Source of the DNA: CAVTWY01 sp963738575
GTDB taxonomy: Bacteria; Pseudomonadota; Gammaproteobacteria; Burkholderiales; Burkholderiaceae_C
Length of the DNA stretch: 64,000 nucleotides
Reading direction: 5' to 3'
NCBI GenBank assembly: GCA_963738575.1
Contig: CAVTWY010000004.1
Location: forward strand, 310,001-374,000
Under the pieces are notes generated by a model, which did no database searches, had not been told where the DNA came from, and saw only the letters and a list, made by a program, of their open reading frames with translations. Both the position numbers and the translations under genes were made by a program. Numbering within the stretch: the first letter of the stretch is position 1; each line of letters starts with the position of its first letter. This document shows, in pieces, positions 26,850 to 35,545 of the stretch.

Positions 26850-27182
26850 ATGCTCGTCAGCAACTTAGAGATCGTCCCGGGCCACCGTGTGGCCGCGCAC
26901 CTGGGCATTGCGCAAGGCAGCACCGTGCGCGCCAAGCACGCTGGGCGCGACTTCATGTCGGGCCTCAAGAACATCGTGGGTGGCGAGCTCAAGGCCTACA
27001 CCGAGCTGATGCAAGAGGCACGTGAAGAAGCCGTGACGCGCATGAAGCAAGAGGCCAAGAGCATGGGCGCCAACGCGGTGCTTAACGTGCGCTTTGTCAC
27101 CACGTCCATCACCATGGGGGCAGCAGAAATCTTGGCCTACGGATCGGCCGTGACGCTAGAGCCCTTGGGCAGCCACGGATGA
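26850..27182 (+). CDS. YbjQ/UPF0145 family protein
   Basis: 110 residues from ATG 26850 (MLVSNLEIVPGHRVAAHLGI). The family pattern ending MGANAVLNVRFVTTSITMGA and EILAYGSAVTLEP is complete. YbjQ-like proteins form small pentameric rings; their role is not established. The gene is followed 36 bases later by a second, membrane-anchored member of the same family, so the pair probably arose by duplication. Confidence 0.85.
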   Translation: MLVSNLEIVPGHRVAAHLGIAQGSTVRAKHAGRDFMSGLKNIVGGELKAYTELMQEAREEAVTRMKQEAKSMGANAVLNVRFVTTSITMGAAEILAYGSAVTLEPLGSHG

Positions 27183-27218
27183 GTGCGCTGCGAATCACCC
27201 TTTTTGGCCGGCGGCACC

Positions 27219-27686
27219 ATGCTTGAACTCCTCCAACTGGTCATCCCCGTCGTCTTGTTGGCAGTGGGGTTTTTTGCGGGGCGCTTGCTGGAGCGAAACC
27301 ACTTTGCCTCGATTCGCAAACGCGAGCGTGAGCACCAAAACATCATCGCCCTCACCACGCGCTTTGCGCCCGAGGGTGTGGTGGTGCAAAGCGCGCAGTT
27401 GGTAAGTGGCAGCGTGGTGGTGTCGTCCGATTACTTCAAGAGTTTTGTGGCGGGTTTTCGCACCCTTGTGGGTGGGCGCTTCAAAGGCTTTGAGTCGCTG
27501 CTGGAGCGGGCGCGTCGCGAGGCGCTGCTGCGGCTTAAAGATGAGGCCAAGGCGCAGGGCTCCACCCTCGTGCTGGGCGTGCGTTTTCACACCACCAAAG
27601 TGGCTGGCTCCACGACGCCATCGGTGGAGGTGATGGCCTACGGCACCGCAGTACTGAGTGCGGCCCCTACCACCCCTCAAGCATGA
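27219..27686 (+). CDS. Membrane-anchored YbjQ-like protein
   Basis: 155 residues from ATG 27219. An N-terminal transmembrane helix (LLQLVIPVVLLAVGFFAGRLL) precedes a YbjQ-like domain (SDYFKSFVAGFRTLVGGRFKG, LKDEAKAQGSTLVLGVRFHT, EVMAYGTAVL). The last four bases overlap the start of the M48 peptidase gene (ATGA), so the three genes form one operon. Membrane placement next to a peptidase hints at envelope quality control, which is an inference. Confidence 0.8.
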   Translation: MLELLQLVIPVVLLAVGFFAGRLLERNHFASIRKREREHQNIIALTTRFAPEGVVVQSAQLVSGSVVVSSDYFKSFVAGFRTLVGGRFKGFESLLERARREALLRLKDEAKAQGSTLVLGVRFHTTKVAGSTTPSVEVMAYGTAVLSAAPTTPQA

Positions 27687-28567
27687 GCGAAACCCCACCC
27701 CGCAAGCCCCCAAGCCTTGAGAACCGCTTGCCTGACGAGGGCATCAACAGCAGCAGCGAAAACCCACTGAAAGAGTTTGCGTGGCTGTTGTTTGGTGCGC
27801 TGGTCGCCTTGGCAGCTGTGGTGGTGTTGGTCGGGTTGGCGGCCAAATGGTTGGCCCCTAAAGTACCCTTTGCCTACGAAGTGGCGATGGCCAAGCGCGT
27901 GCTGGAAGAAAAGGACAGCGAAGGCAGCGCCCCCCGCTCGGCCGCGTTGCAAGCGTTGACCCAGCGCGTAGTGCCGTTGATGAACCTGCCTGCGGGCATG
28001 GACATCGTGGTGAAGTTTGAAGACGACGAGACGGTCAATGCCTACGCCACGCTGGGCGGCCGCGTTCGTGTCTACAAAGGGTTGTTGCAACGCCTGCCCA
28101 GCGAAGACGCCTTGGCCGCGCTGCTGGCGCACGAGATTGCCCACGTCAAACACCGGCACGTTGCCGCCAACATGGGCCGCGGTGTGACGTTGAGTTTGCT
28201 GCTGAGCGTGGTGTTGTCAGATGCAGGTGCCGCCGCCGCGCAAAACGCATTGACCCAACTCACGGGCATCGCCTTGCTGGGCTACTCACGCGATCAAGAA
28301 ACCCAGTGCGACGAAGAAGCGCTGGCGGCCGTCGTGGCTTTGTATGGTCACGCGGGGGGGTTCACCCAGCTCTTCAATGCCATGAGCGAATCCGAGCGCA
28401 ACAAAGGGCCTGCTTTTGAGGTGCTGCGATCGCACCCCCTTACGCAGTCGCGCATCGAACATGCCAAAACACTTGCCGCAAAGCAAGGCTGGAAGATGCA
28501 AGGGCCCGCCACGGCGTTGGTGCCTGAACTTGTTTTGCCCAAGCAAGACCCGGCCAAAAAGCCCTGA
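27683..28567 (+). CDS. M48-family membrane-associated zinc metallopeptidase
   Basis: 294 residues. One transmembrane helix near residues 32-55 (LLFGALVALAAVVVLVGLAA), then an M48 domain with zinc motif HEIAH in LLAHEIAHVKHRHVAAN and the third ligand Glu in RDQETQCDEEAL. SHPLTQSRIEHA near the end is the usual M48 C-terminal motif. It resembles HtpX/BepA-type peptidases that remove damaged envelope proteins. Start overlaps the upstream gene by 4 bases. Confidence 0.9.
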   Translation: MSETPPRKPPSLENRLPDEGINSSSENPLKEFAWLLFGALVALAAVVVLVGLAAKWLAPKVPFAYEVAMAKRVLEEKDSEGSAPRSAALQALTQRVVPLMNLPAGMDIVVKFEDDETVNAYATLGGRVRVYKGLLQRLPSEDALAALLAHEIAHVKHRHVAANMGRGVTLSLLLSVVLSDAGAAAAQNALTQLTGIALLGYSRDQETQCDEEALAAVVALYGHAGGFTQLFNAMSESERNKGPAFEVLRSHPLTQSRIEHAKTLAAKQGWKMQGPATALVPELVLPKQDPAKKP

Positions 28568-28643
28568 CGCTGCCTGTGAGCAAGTAAGTAGCGCGAGCAA
28601 GCGGATCCGCTTGGCCAATGGCCAGGGGCTAGGTTGGGCGCTC

Positions 28644-29819
28644 TCAAGTGGTCATCAAGCTGCTCAACTCGCGGCGCGGTGTGGGGCCAGCAGCCACTTT
28701 GGCGTAGCCGATGCGCGCCAACATCTGCACCGTGGTCTGCGCCGCATCAAACCCCAACAGCCCGTGCAAGGCATCGTACTGGGTGCGCACTTCTTTAAAC
28801 TCTTGCAGCGCTTGCGACAGCGGGTGCATGTCGATGCCCTCCGCAGTGGCGTGCAGGTGCGCTCGCACATAAGCGCGCCCTGTTTGCAGCTGGCTGCGTC
28901 GGCTGTTGCCGCGCGACGCGATCCAGAAGTAGCCACTGCCTGTCTCTTGCAACGCAAAGCGATCCATCACCTGCTTGTACATGCCGTTGCCCGGGACCGG
29001 CAAGTCAAAGCGATCCAGCAGCCCGAAGGTGGTCAACAAGCGCGGCATGGTGCCCATCACTGAGATGCCGTCGCGGTGTTTCTCAATCTCGTTCGGACCG
29101 ATGCGCAGCAAGTTCGCCGATTCAAGCCATGTGCGGGACGTGGTCATCTCGATCTCAAACGACGCACGGGTGATCTTGCGCACCTTCTCCATGGTAGGTG
29201 CATCAACCACATCACCACTGAGCAAACCCGCCGCCCGCGCGCTGGCGCCAAAAAGCTGCAACGCCGACGCAGGCACTGGTTTGGCGGGGTCGTAGGCCGA
29301 CTTGTTGGTGTGGCGGCGAAAGATCTGCGCAAAGAGCGGGTCGCGGGGTGCGCTTGGGTCACGCACCAACACCAAGCGCGCCACCGCGCGGCCACCCGGC
29401 AACTCGCTCGGGCCCGGTTCGCCAGCCGGAAAGGGCTCCACCGTGACGCGGTAGCCACGCTCGGCGGCCGCCATCACCGCAAGCTCGATAAACCCACCAC
29501 AACCGATCAAGATTTGGCGCCCGAAGGGGTCGGTTTCTGGCAGCAGCCGGTCACCGTCACACACAAGCGTGATCTCGCCTTCGCGTCGCAGGTCGGCGAT
29601 CCAGGGCTGGCGGTTGTGGGGGTTGGGCGCCAACAAGCCGTGCGCCAGCATGTAGCGCCGCACCTCGGTGTTGTCTTGCGGGGGCGTCCACCCCTGCAAC
29701 GTCGTGGTGGGGTAGTTGGTTGAGCACCCGGCAAGCGTCGTGCTGGCGAGAACCACGCCGCCACCCATCAGGGCGATGGCTTGGCGGCGGCTGGGGTTGG
29801 CGGTTGACGCATCGGTCAT
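28644..29819 (-). CDS. Nitroreductase-like (Acg-type) Tat lipoprotein
   Basis: 391 residues. The N-terminus has a twin-arginine motif (NPSRRQAIALMGGG) and a lipobox (LAGC), so it is probably exported folded and lipidated. The segment LLAPNPHNRQPWIADLRREG is the FMN-binding nitroreductase motif, and GCGGFIELAVMAAAERGY is the second conserved block. Flavin is likely the cofactor; the substrate is unknown. It diverges from a LysR regulator that may control it. Confidence 0.8.
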   Translation of the reverse strand: MTDASTANPSRRQAIALMGGGVVLASTTLAGCSTNYPTTTLQGWTPPQDNTEVRRYMLAHGLLAPNPHNRQPWIADLRREGEITLVCDGDRLLPETDPFGRQILIGCGGFIELAVMAAAERGYRVTVEPFPAGEPGPSELPGGRAVARLVLVRDPSAPRDPLFAQIFRRHTNKSAYDPAKPVPASALQLFGASARAAGLLSGDVVDAPTMEKVRKITRASFEIEMTTSRTWLESANLLRIGPNEIEKHRDGISVMGTMPRLLTTFGLLDRFDLPVPGNGMYKQVMDRFALQETGSGYFWIASRGNSRRSQLQTGRAYVRAHLHATAEGIDMHPLSQALQEFKEVRTQYDALHGLLGFDAAQTTVQMLARIGYAKVAAGPTPRRELSSLMTT

Positions 29820-29922
29820 AGAGTGCCTCGTGTTTGGTGGGTGGGTTGAAGGGCTGCACGGTGCAGCGTGCCGTCACTGTGCTTGCCAGATGGCGTCTTG
29901 CCTACTGCCAAGAAGCCATGCC

Positions 29923-29939
29923 TGCCATGCAAATTGGCA
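29923..29939. promoter_or_regulatory. Putative LysR-type operator
   Basis: Palindrome TGCC-N9-GGCA (containing a T-N11-A step) in the 166-base gap between the divergent nitroreductase-like and LysR genes. This is the expected location for LysR binding and auto-repression. Confidence 0.4.
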
Positions 29940-29985
29940 TGCGCGCCAGCACGAACCAAGCTGCGGCCAATGAGAAACTGCGTGC

Positions 29986-30948
29986 ATGGAAAAGCCAGCG
30001 AACAAGCCAAAGCGCACACCCGACGTCAAGGCCGCCGAGCCACCAGGCCCCGCCTTGGACGACTGGAACCTGTTGCGCTCGTTCATTGCCATTCATGAAA
30101 CCGGCACGTTGACCGAAGCCGCCAAGCGGCTGGGTACCACCCAACCCAACATGGGGCGTCACCTGCGCGAGCTCGAAACCCTGTTGGGCGAAACGCTGTT
30201 TGTGCGCCTGCCCGGCAAGCTCAAAGCCAACGCCCGAGCCGCTGCGTTGTATGAAGCCACCAGCCCCATGCACCAGGCAGTTCGCGACGCCGCGCGGTTG
30301 TTTACCGAAGACGGTGATGCAATCGTTGGCGTAGTGCGCGTGGCCGTGTCCGAAGGTTATGGCTACCACGTCGTACCGCGTTTGATCGCTCCCTTGCTGC
30401 ACGAGCACCCGGCGCTGGAGATCGAATTGGCCGTGTCCAACCAAAGCGAAAACCTGTTGCGCCGCGAAGCCGACATTGCCGTGCGGCACTTTCGGCCCCA
30501 GCAAGAAGGCCTGATTGCCCGCAAGGTGGGCACCGCCACCATGGGCCTGTATGCCCATGAAAGCTACTTGGCCAAGTTTGGCGAGCCCACCAACTACACC
30601 ATGCCCAAGGGCGCCGTATTGGCGGGCTTTGATCGCACACCGATGGATTTGTCAAAGGCCGTGAGCGGCGACCGCCCCACCTCGCCGGTTCGCTTTCGGT
30701 GGCGCAGCGACGCCGTGATGGCCGTGCAAGCCGCCGTGGAGTGTGGTGCTGCCGTGGGCATGTACTACGTCGACATCGCCGCTGAGCGGCCCGGCTTGCG
30801 CCGCGTGCTGACCGACCGCATTCAGATACAAGACGAAGTGTGGCTGTGCGCCCACGACGAACTGCGCCGCAGCCGCCGCATGCGCGTGGTGTGGGACAGG
30901 TTGGGGGATGGGCTGGAGGCCCGGTTCAGCGCGACAGCAACGGCTTAA
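29986..30948 (+). CDS. LysR-family transcriptional regulator
   Basis: 320 residues. Winged helix at about residues 27-85 (LLRSFIAIHETGTLTEAAKR, then TTQPNMGRHLRELE) and a substrate-binding domain after it (VAVSEGYGYHVVPRLIAPLL, ADIAVRHFRPQQ). It has an N-terminal extension of 25 charged residues. It most likely regulates the divergent nitroreductase-like gene and itself. Confidence 0.88.
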   Translation: MEKPANKPKRTPDVKAAEPPGPALDDWNLLRSFIAIHETGTLTEAAKRLGTTQPNMGRHLRELETLLGETLFVRLPGKLKANARAAALYEATSPMHQAVRDAARLFTEDGDAIVGVVRVAVSEGYGYHVVPRLIAPLLHEHPALEIELAVSNQSENLLRREADIAVRHFRPQQEGLIARKVGTATMGLYAHESYLAKFGEPTNYTMPKGAVLAGFDRTPMDLSKAVSGDRPTSPVRFRWRSDAVMAVQAAVECGAAVGMYYVDIAAERPGLRRVLTDRIQIQDEVWLCAHDELRRSRRMRVVWDRLGDGLEARFSATATA

Positions 30949-31089
30949 AGTGGCCGCTAGACAACCATGGCCTACAGCTGTTTCGGGGCCCGTCGCGATT
31001 TATCCAATTTCAGATAAAACTCGATAAATGAGGCGCTAACACGCCGCAACTGTAGTGAGGCAGCGTCCTAATTGAGCTCTCGCCTGAGC

Positions 31090-31527
31090 TCATGGCCCCG
31101 CCGGCTTGCGCTGCAACGCCACCGCATACGGGTGCAGCGTGGTTGACATCAACCCCGCCACCACCGCAGGGTCGTCTTGCATGAACTGCTTGGCCGCTGC
31201 GGCGTCATCGGCCTCAAAAATCACCAACCCAAAGGTTTCGGCAAGGGGCTCGTTGCTACGGCCGGCAAGAATCACTTGCCGCAACTCGGCTGCTTTGGCC
31301 AGCCGATCAAAATGCTACTTGACGATGGCCGACTCGCGATCGGTCCATGCCTTGGGGTCTTGAAACTTGGGTGTGACGCGCAGCACGTAGACAAACTGCT
31401 GGCGCTTGGCGGTGGGTTGTGAGGCAGCCGTCTGCGCCAGCACCCCCACGTTGCGCGCCGCCAGTGCAGCAGCCATCAAAAGGGTCAGCGCGGGTTTGAT
31501 ACCGAAGCGCTTGCTACGCCATGCCAC
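31090..31527 (-). pseudogene. Secreted YciI-like protein with a premature stop
   Basis: The N-terminal half (signal peptide, then QQFVYVLRVTPKFQDPKAWT) and the C-terminal half (LRQVILAGRSNEPLAETFGL, continuing to the stop at 31090) are in one frame, separated only by a TAG at 31315-31317. The residue there would be Gln (CAG) or similar. YciI proteins are small alpha/beta barrels related to muconolactone isomerase. The 3' reading frame is otherwise clean, so the mutation is recent or a base-calling error. Confidence 0.7.
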
Positions 31528-32020
31528 TGATCGGCAAAAACATGGGCGATGGCTCTGGCGACTGATCTCCCAACAGCAAGGAGAACCCCAACTTCTGATA
31601 GAAGCTTAACGCCAGTGGGTCAGCGTCCAAGTACATGCCAAAACTGCCTACCTGCTTGGCTACGGTTCGCGTCAATACCAAGGCGTGTTTCATCAGCCGG
31701 GCACCCAGCCGCTGGCCTTGGTATCGCTGGTCTACGCCCAACATCACCAGCCGCGAGCAAGGTATCCGCCGAGGCAGGGACCCCAGTTGCAGCACTGACA
31801 GCGCCGAGACGTCCACCATGTGTTGGGCGATGGTGTAGAAGCCAGCGAACTGCCCATGGCTGGCAGCGTCTGTCACCACGTAGGCCACGCTCAAACTTTT
31901 TCTAACCTGCGGTTTGAGGCTGTTGTGTACAAACGAGTTGATGGCGGCATGCCCGCAGTCGAATTGCTTTTGCCCTGTGTACGTTACCGCCGGGTCGTAC
32001 AACGAAAGCTCAATGCTCAT
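31514..32020 (-). CDS. GNAT acetyltransferase toxin (TacT-like)
   Basis: 168 residues. The opening FDCGHAAINSFVHNSLKPQ and CoA-binding GVDQRYQGQRLGARLMKHAL match toxins that acetylate charged tRNA. MYLDADPLALSFYQKLGFSL is the C-terminal GNAT motif with catalytic Tyr. The start overlaps the DUF1778 antitoxin stop by 4 bases. Its 3' end overlaps the broken YciI gene by 14 bases. Confidence 0.85.
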   Translation of the reverse strand: MSIELSLYDPAVTYTGQKQFDCGHAAINSFVHNSLKPQVRKSLSVAYVVTDAASHGQFAGFYTIAQHMVDVSALSVLQLGSLPRRIPCSRLVMLGVDQRYQGQRLGARLMKHALVLTRTVAKQVGSFGMYLDADPLALSFYQKLGFSLLLGDQSPEPSPMFLPISGMA

Positions 32021-32331
32021 GCCTTGTTGCTGCGCGGGCGGGACGGTTTGGTCAAAGGCAGGTCGGGCAGCGCCATCAAAATTTTCATCGCCCTCGTGGG
32101 TTTGCGCGGAGCCTGAAGCATTTGCACCAACGCTAACTGCCCGTGTTTGGCCAGTGAAATGCTGGCGTGCTCGCTTAGCACCCTGCGCGCTTTCTCAATG
32201 GCTGGACCAAGCACAAAGGATGTTAAATCCAGGCCGTCCAACGCTGCTGCTCGGCTCAGAAGGTCTTTCATGTCGGCAGTGGTTTTCAGTTCCATGCGTG
32301 CTTGTCGCAGGGAGATGGCGGTGGTGTCCAT
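32017..32331 (-). CDS. DUF1778 antitoxin (TacA-like)
   Basis: 104 residues from ATG 32331 (MDTTAISLRQARMELKTTAD). The ribbon-helix-helix region LKTTADMKDLLSRAAALDGL is followed by LTSFVLGPAIEKARRVL, the DUF1778 core. The basic Pro-rich tail (LPLTKPSRPRSNKA) is longer than usual. It pairs with the GNAT toxin and likely represses the operon. Confidence 0.82.
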   Translation of the reverse strand: MDTTAISLRQARMELKTTADMKDLLSRAAALDGLDLTSFVLGPAIEKARRVLSEHASISLAKHGQLALVQMLQAPRKPTRAMKILMALPDLPLTKPSRPRSNKA

Positions 32332-32441
32332 GGCGGTGGTTTGACGCAAGTTTGATCAATTGAGTGTACGGCTATTAACCGTATGCGTCAAGGGTCGCGA
32401 GCTCGGCGGCAATGAACCACCCCAGTGGCCCCACCAGCCCG

Positions 32442-33626
32442 TCACTGAAACGCCGCAATCCCCGTAATCGCCCGGCCCAGAATCAGCGCATGGATGTCGT
32501 GCGTGCCCTCATAGGTGTTGACCACCTCGAGGTTGACCAAATGGCGTGCCACGCCGTACTCGTCGCTGATGCCGTTGCCGCCCATCATGTCGCGCGCCAA
32601 GCGGGCGATGTCGAGTGACTTGCCGCAGCTGTTGCGCTTGATGATGGATGTGGCTTCGACCGACGCGGTGCCGGCGTCCTTCATGCGCCCCAGTTGCAGG
32701 CAACTTTGCAGGCCCAGCGCGATTTCGGTCAGCATGTCGGCCAGCTTCTTTTGAATGAGCTGGTTGGCCGCCAATGGCCGGCCAAACTGCTTGCGGTCCA
32801 TCGTGTATTGGCGAGCGCGATGAAAGCAGTCTTCGGCTGCGCCCAGCGCACCCCAGGCGATGCCGAAGCGCGCGCTGTTCAAACAGGTGAAGGGGCCTTT
32901 CAAGCCACGCACCTCGGGGAAGGCGTTTTCTTCAGGGCAAAAAACCTGGTCCATCACGATCTCGCCGGTGATGGAGGCGCGCAAGCCCACCTTGCCGTGG
33001 ATGGCAGGCGAGCTCAACCCCTTGGCGCCTTTGTCAAGCACAAAGCCGCGGATCGAGCCCTCGTCGTCCTTGGCCCAAACAACAAAGACGTCGGCGATGG
33101 GGCTGTTGCTGATCCACGTCTTGGCGCCACTGAGCGAATAGCCACCGGGCACCTTTTTGGCGCGTGTGACCATGCTGCCGGGGTCGGATCCGTGGTCGGG
33201 CTCGGTCAAGCCAAAACACCCGATCCACTCACCTGTGGCGAGCTTGGGCAAGTACTTCTGCTTCGTCGCTTCGTTGCCAAACGCGTTGATGGGCACCATC
33301 ACCAACGACGACTGCACGCTCATCATCGAGCGGTAGCCCGAATCAACCCGCTCGACTTCGCGTGCGATCAAGCCATAGGCAACGTAGTTGAGTCCGGCGC
33401 CACCGTAAACCTCGGGGATGGTTGGCCCAAGCAATCCCAGCGCACCCATCTCGCGAAAAATGGCGGGGTCGGTGGTCTCGTGCCGAAAGGCTTCGAGCAC
33501 GCGCGGCTGCAACTTGTCTTGGCAATACGCTTGCGCTGCGTCGCGGACTGCACGCTCATCGCCCGTGAGTTGGGCGTCAAGCGAAAAGGGGTCAGCCCAG
33601 TCAAAACTGGCGTGTGAGGTGGCCAT
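32442..33626 (-). CDS. gcdH: Glutaryl-CoA dehydrogenase
   Basis: 394 residues from ATG 33626 (MATSHASFDWADPFSLDAQL). Acyl-CoA dehydrogenase blocks include MMSVQSSLVMVPINAFGNE, CFGLTEPDHGSDPGSM and the C-terminal VNTYEGTHDIHALILGRAIT, whose YEGTHD holds the catalytic Glu. The family enzyme turns glutaryl-CoA into crotonyl-CoA in lysine, tryptophan and aromatic degradation using FAD and ETF. It stands as a single gene with a short gap to msrB. Confidence 0.9.
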   Translation of the reverse strand: MATSHASFDWADPFSLDAQLTGDERAVRDAAQAYCQDKLQPRVLEAFRHETTDPAIFREMGALGLLGPTIPEVYGGAGLNYVAYGLIAREVERVDSGYRSMMSVQSSLVMVPINAFGNEATKQKYLPKLATGEWIGCFGLTEPDHGSDPGSMVTRAKKVPGGYSLSGAKTWISNSPIADVFVVWAKDDEGSIRGFVLDKGAKGLSSPAIHGKVGLRASITGEIVMDQVFCPEENAFPEVRGLKGPFTCLNSARFGIAWGALGAAEDCFHRARQYTMDRKQFGRPLAANQLIQKKLADMLTEIALGLQSCLQLGRMKDAGTASVEATSIIKRNSCGKSLDIARLARDMMGGNGISDEYGVARHLVNLEVVNTYEGTHDIHALILGRAITGIAAFQ

Positions 33627-33690
33627 GAAAAACTCCTGTTTAACCCACCATTGTTGCAGCCATCGATGCGGTGTCCGCGTAAGCCGCGCC

Positions 33691-34143
33691 TTAAGCCCCC
33701 TCAACCACCTTGGCCAACGACACCGCGTTCATGCAATAGCGCAACCCCGTGGGCGGCGGCCCATCGGGGAACACGTGGCCCAAGTGTGCGTCGCACACGC
33801 TGCACGTGGCCTCGATGCGCACCATGCCGTGGCTGGCGTCACCCACGTAGGCCACCACGTTGTCTTGAACCGGCTCGGTAAACGAAGGCCAGCCACTGCC
33901 CGACTCGAACTTGCTGCTGGCGTCAAACAGCACCGTGGCGCAGCACACGCAGGCGTATCGCCCGGGCGTGAAGAGGCTGCACATGGCCGAGCTGAAGGGC
34001 CGCTCAGTGCCCGCTTGGCGCGCCACGGCAAATTGCTCGGGGGTTAGCAAAGCCAGCCACTGTGCGTCGGATTTATCAACGCGCTTGGGCGGGGCGGGGT
34101 TGCCTGACTGGGCGCGGGTGGTGATGGTGGTCCAGGTTTGCAT
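33691..34143 (-). CDS. msrB: Peptide methionine-R-sulfoxide reductase MsrB
   Basis: 150 residues from ATG 34143. Zinc Cys pairs CVCC and CSVCDAHLGHVFPDGP, the substrate segment KFESGSGWPSFTEP, and the catalytic block GLRYCMNAVSL are present. It repairs oxidised methionine (R form) using thioredoxin. The upstream extension in the frame has no family similarity. Confidence 0.93.
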   Translation of the reverse strand: MQTWTTITTRAQSGNPAPPKRVDKSDAQWLALLTPEQFAVARQAGTERPFSSAMCSLFTPGRYACVCCATVLFDASSKFESGSGWPSFTEPVQDNVVAYVGDASHGMVRIEATCSVCDAHLGHVFPDGPPPTGLRYCMNAVSLAKVVEGA

Positions 34144-34415
34144 AGATCTCTTTCGTGAAGGCGCGTGCCATGAGGCTTGGTGCTGTAGGCGCACTTGCTG
34201 AAGGGAAGGAATGTGCTCGTGAGCGAACAAACTTGCTGCTGCAATGGATTCGTTGTCCTCGACATCAGCAGAACTATTACCATGACATTGTCTACAGCAG
34301 CGTTTTGCAGGGCACTGCTGATCCACCGAACCACCCGCAAAAGGCCGCTTTACAACCTGCCCCGCCTCGGTGAGAAGAGTTGTACTTTCCTACTTTCCAA
34401 CCACCCAATCCCACC

Positions 34416-34688
34416 ATGGTTGATCTTGTCCGCGTCCGCGAAAAGTTTCAAGTGACATTGCCCATCGGGTTGCGCCAGCAGTTTGCGGTGCGCGAGGGTG
34501 ATTACCTCGAAGTTGTCGTCACTGAAGAAGGCCTTGTCTTCCGGCCTCAAAGGCCCATGCGCCAAGCGCCGACCAATCCCGTGAGCATTCTCGACTTTCT
34601 CAATGAAGACCGCACCTTCGGTGCTCGCAGCCGCGAGGACATCGAAACCGAGCTGGCTGCTGATCGCGACTCATGGGGCAACAAGTAG
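34416..34688 (+). CDS. AbrB/MazE-type antitoxin
   Basis: 90 residues from ATG 34416 (MVDLVRVREKFQVTLPIGLR), a SpoVT/AbrB swapped-hairpin DNA-binding domain, then an acidic tail (DIETELAADRDSWGNK). Such proteins pair with PIN toxins; only a dead fragment of one follows at 34700. Confidence 0.8.
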   Translation: MVDLVRVREKFQVTLPIGLRQQFAVREGDYLEVVVTEEGLVFRPQRPMRQAPTNPVSILDFLNEDRTFGARSREDIETELAADRDSWGNK

Positions 34689-34699
34689 CAACCAAGGGC

Positions 34700-34747
34700 G
34701 TGCTTCTATAGCTCGACACCAATGTCCTCATCCGCATGGCAGGCGGC
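34700..34747 (+). pseudogene. Remnant of a PIN toxin start
   Basis: Twelve bases after the AbrB stop, the frame reads VLL, a TAG stop at 34709-34711, then LDTNVLIRMAGG, the classic PIN N-terminal motif with catalytic Asp. Nothing of the rest of the domain remains before parA begins at 34772. This is a deleted toxin. Confidence 0.6.
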
Positions 34748-34771
34748 CGCCGCGCGGTTAGCATCCCACCC

Positions 34772-35545
34772 ATGCCCCGAATCTTTTGCATTGCCAACCA
34801 AAAAGGCGGCGTCGGCAAGACCACCACCACGGTGAACTTGGCGGCGGGCCTGGCGCAGATTGGCCAACGTGTGTTGGTGGTGGACTTGGACCCCCAGGGC
34901 AATGCCACCATGGGCTCGGGCGTGGACAAACGCAAGCTTGAGCTGAGTGTGTACGACGTGTTGCTGGGCGGCGCCACCGTGCCCGAAGCCCGCACCGTGA
35001 GCGAAAAAGGCGGCTACGACGTGCTGGGCGCCAACCGCGAGTTGGCCGGCGCCGAAATTGAGTTGGTGACCATCGAGCACCGCAACACCCGCCTGCGCGG
35101 CGCGTTGTCGGCCACCGGCGGCACCTACGACTTTGTGTTGATCGATTGCCCGCCGTCGCTGAGCCTGCTCACCCTCAACGGTTTGTGCAGCGCCCACGGC
35201 GTGATCGTGCCCATGCAGTGCGAGTACTACGCGCTTGAAGGCTTGACCGACTTGGTCAACACCATCAAACAAGTGCACGCCAACCTCAACCCCGAGCTGG
35301 AGCTGATCGGTTTGCTGCGGGTGATGTTTGACCCGCGCCTGACGTTGCAGCAGCAGGTGGCCGAGCAGCTCAAGACCCACTTTGGGGACAAAGTGTTTGA
35401 CACCGTGATCCCGCGCAACGTGCGCCTGGCCGAGGCTCCAAGTTACGGGCTGCCGGGGGTTATTTTTGACCCGATGTCGAAGGGCGCGCAGGCTTACACC
35501 GCCTTTGCGCAAGAGCTGGCAAACCGCGAGGGCATGGCGCGGTAG
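34772..35545 (+). CDS. parA: Chromosome-partitioning ATPase ParA (Soj)
   Basis: 257 residues from ATG 34772 (MPRIFCIANQKGGVGKTTTT). The deviant Walker A is KGGVGKTT at residues 11-18, the A' Asp lies in VLVVDLDPQGNATMGSG, and Walker B is FVLIDCPPSLSLL. It works with ParB and the parS sites to segregate the origin. In related genomes parA follows mnmG-rsmG; here it lies 22 kb away on the other strand. Confidence 0.95.
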   Translation: MPRIFCIANQKGGVGKTTTTVNLAAGLAQIGQRVLVVDLDPQGNATMGSGVDKRKLELSVYDVLLGGATVPEARTVSEKGGYDVLGANRELAGAEIELVTIEHRNTRLRGALSATGGTYDFVLIDCPPSLSLLTLNGLCSAHGVIVPMQCEYYALEGLTDLVNTIKQVHANLNPELELIGLLRVMFDPRLTLQQQVAEQLKTHFGDKVFDTVIPRNVRLAEAPSYGLPGVIFDPMSKGAQAYTAFAQELANREGMAR

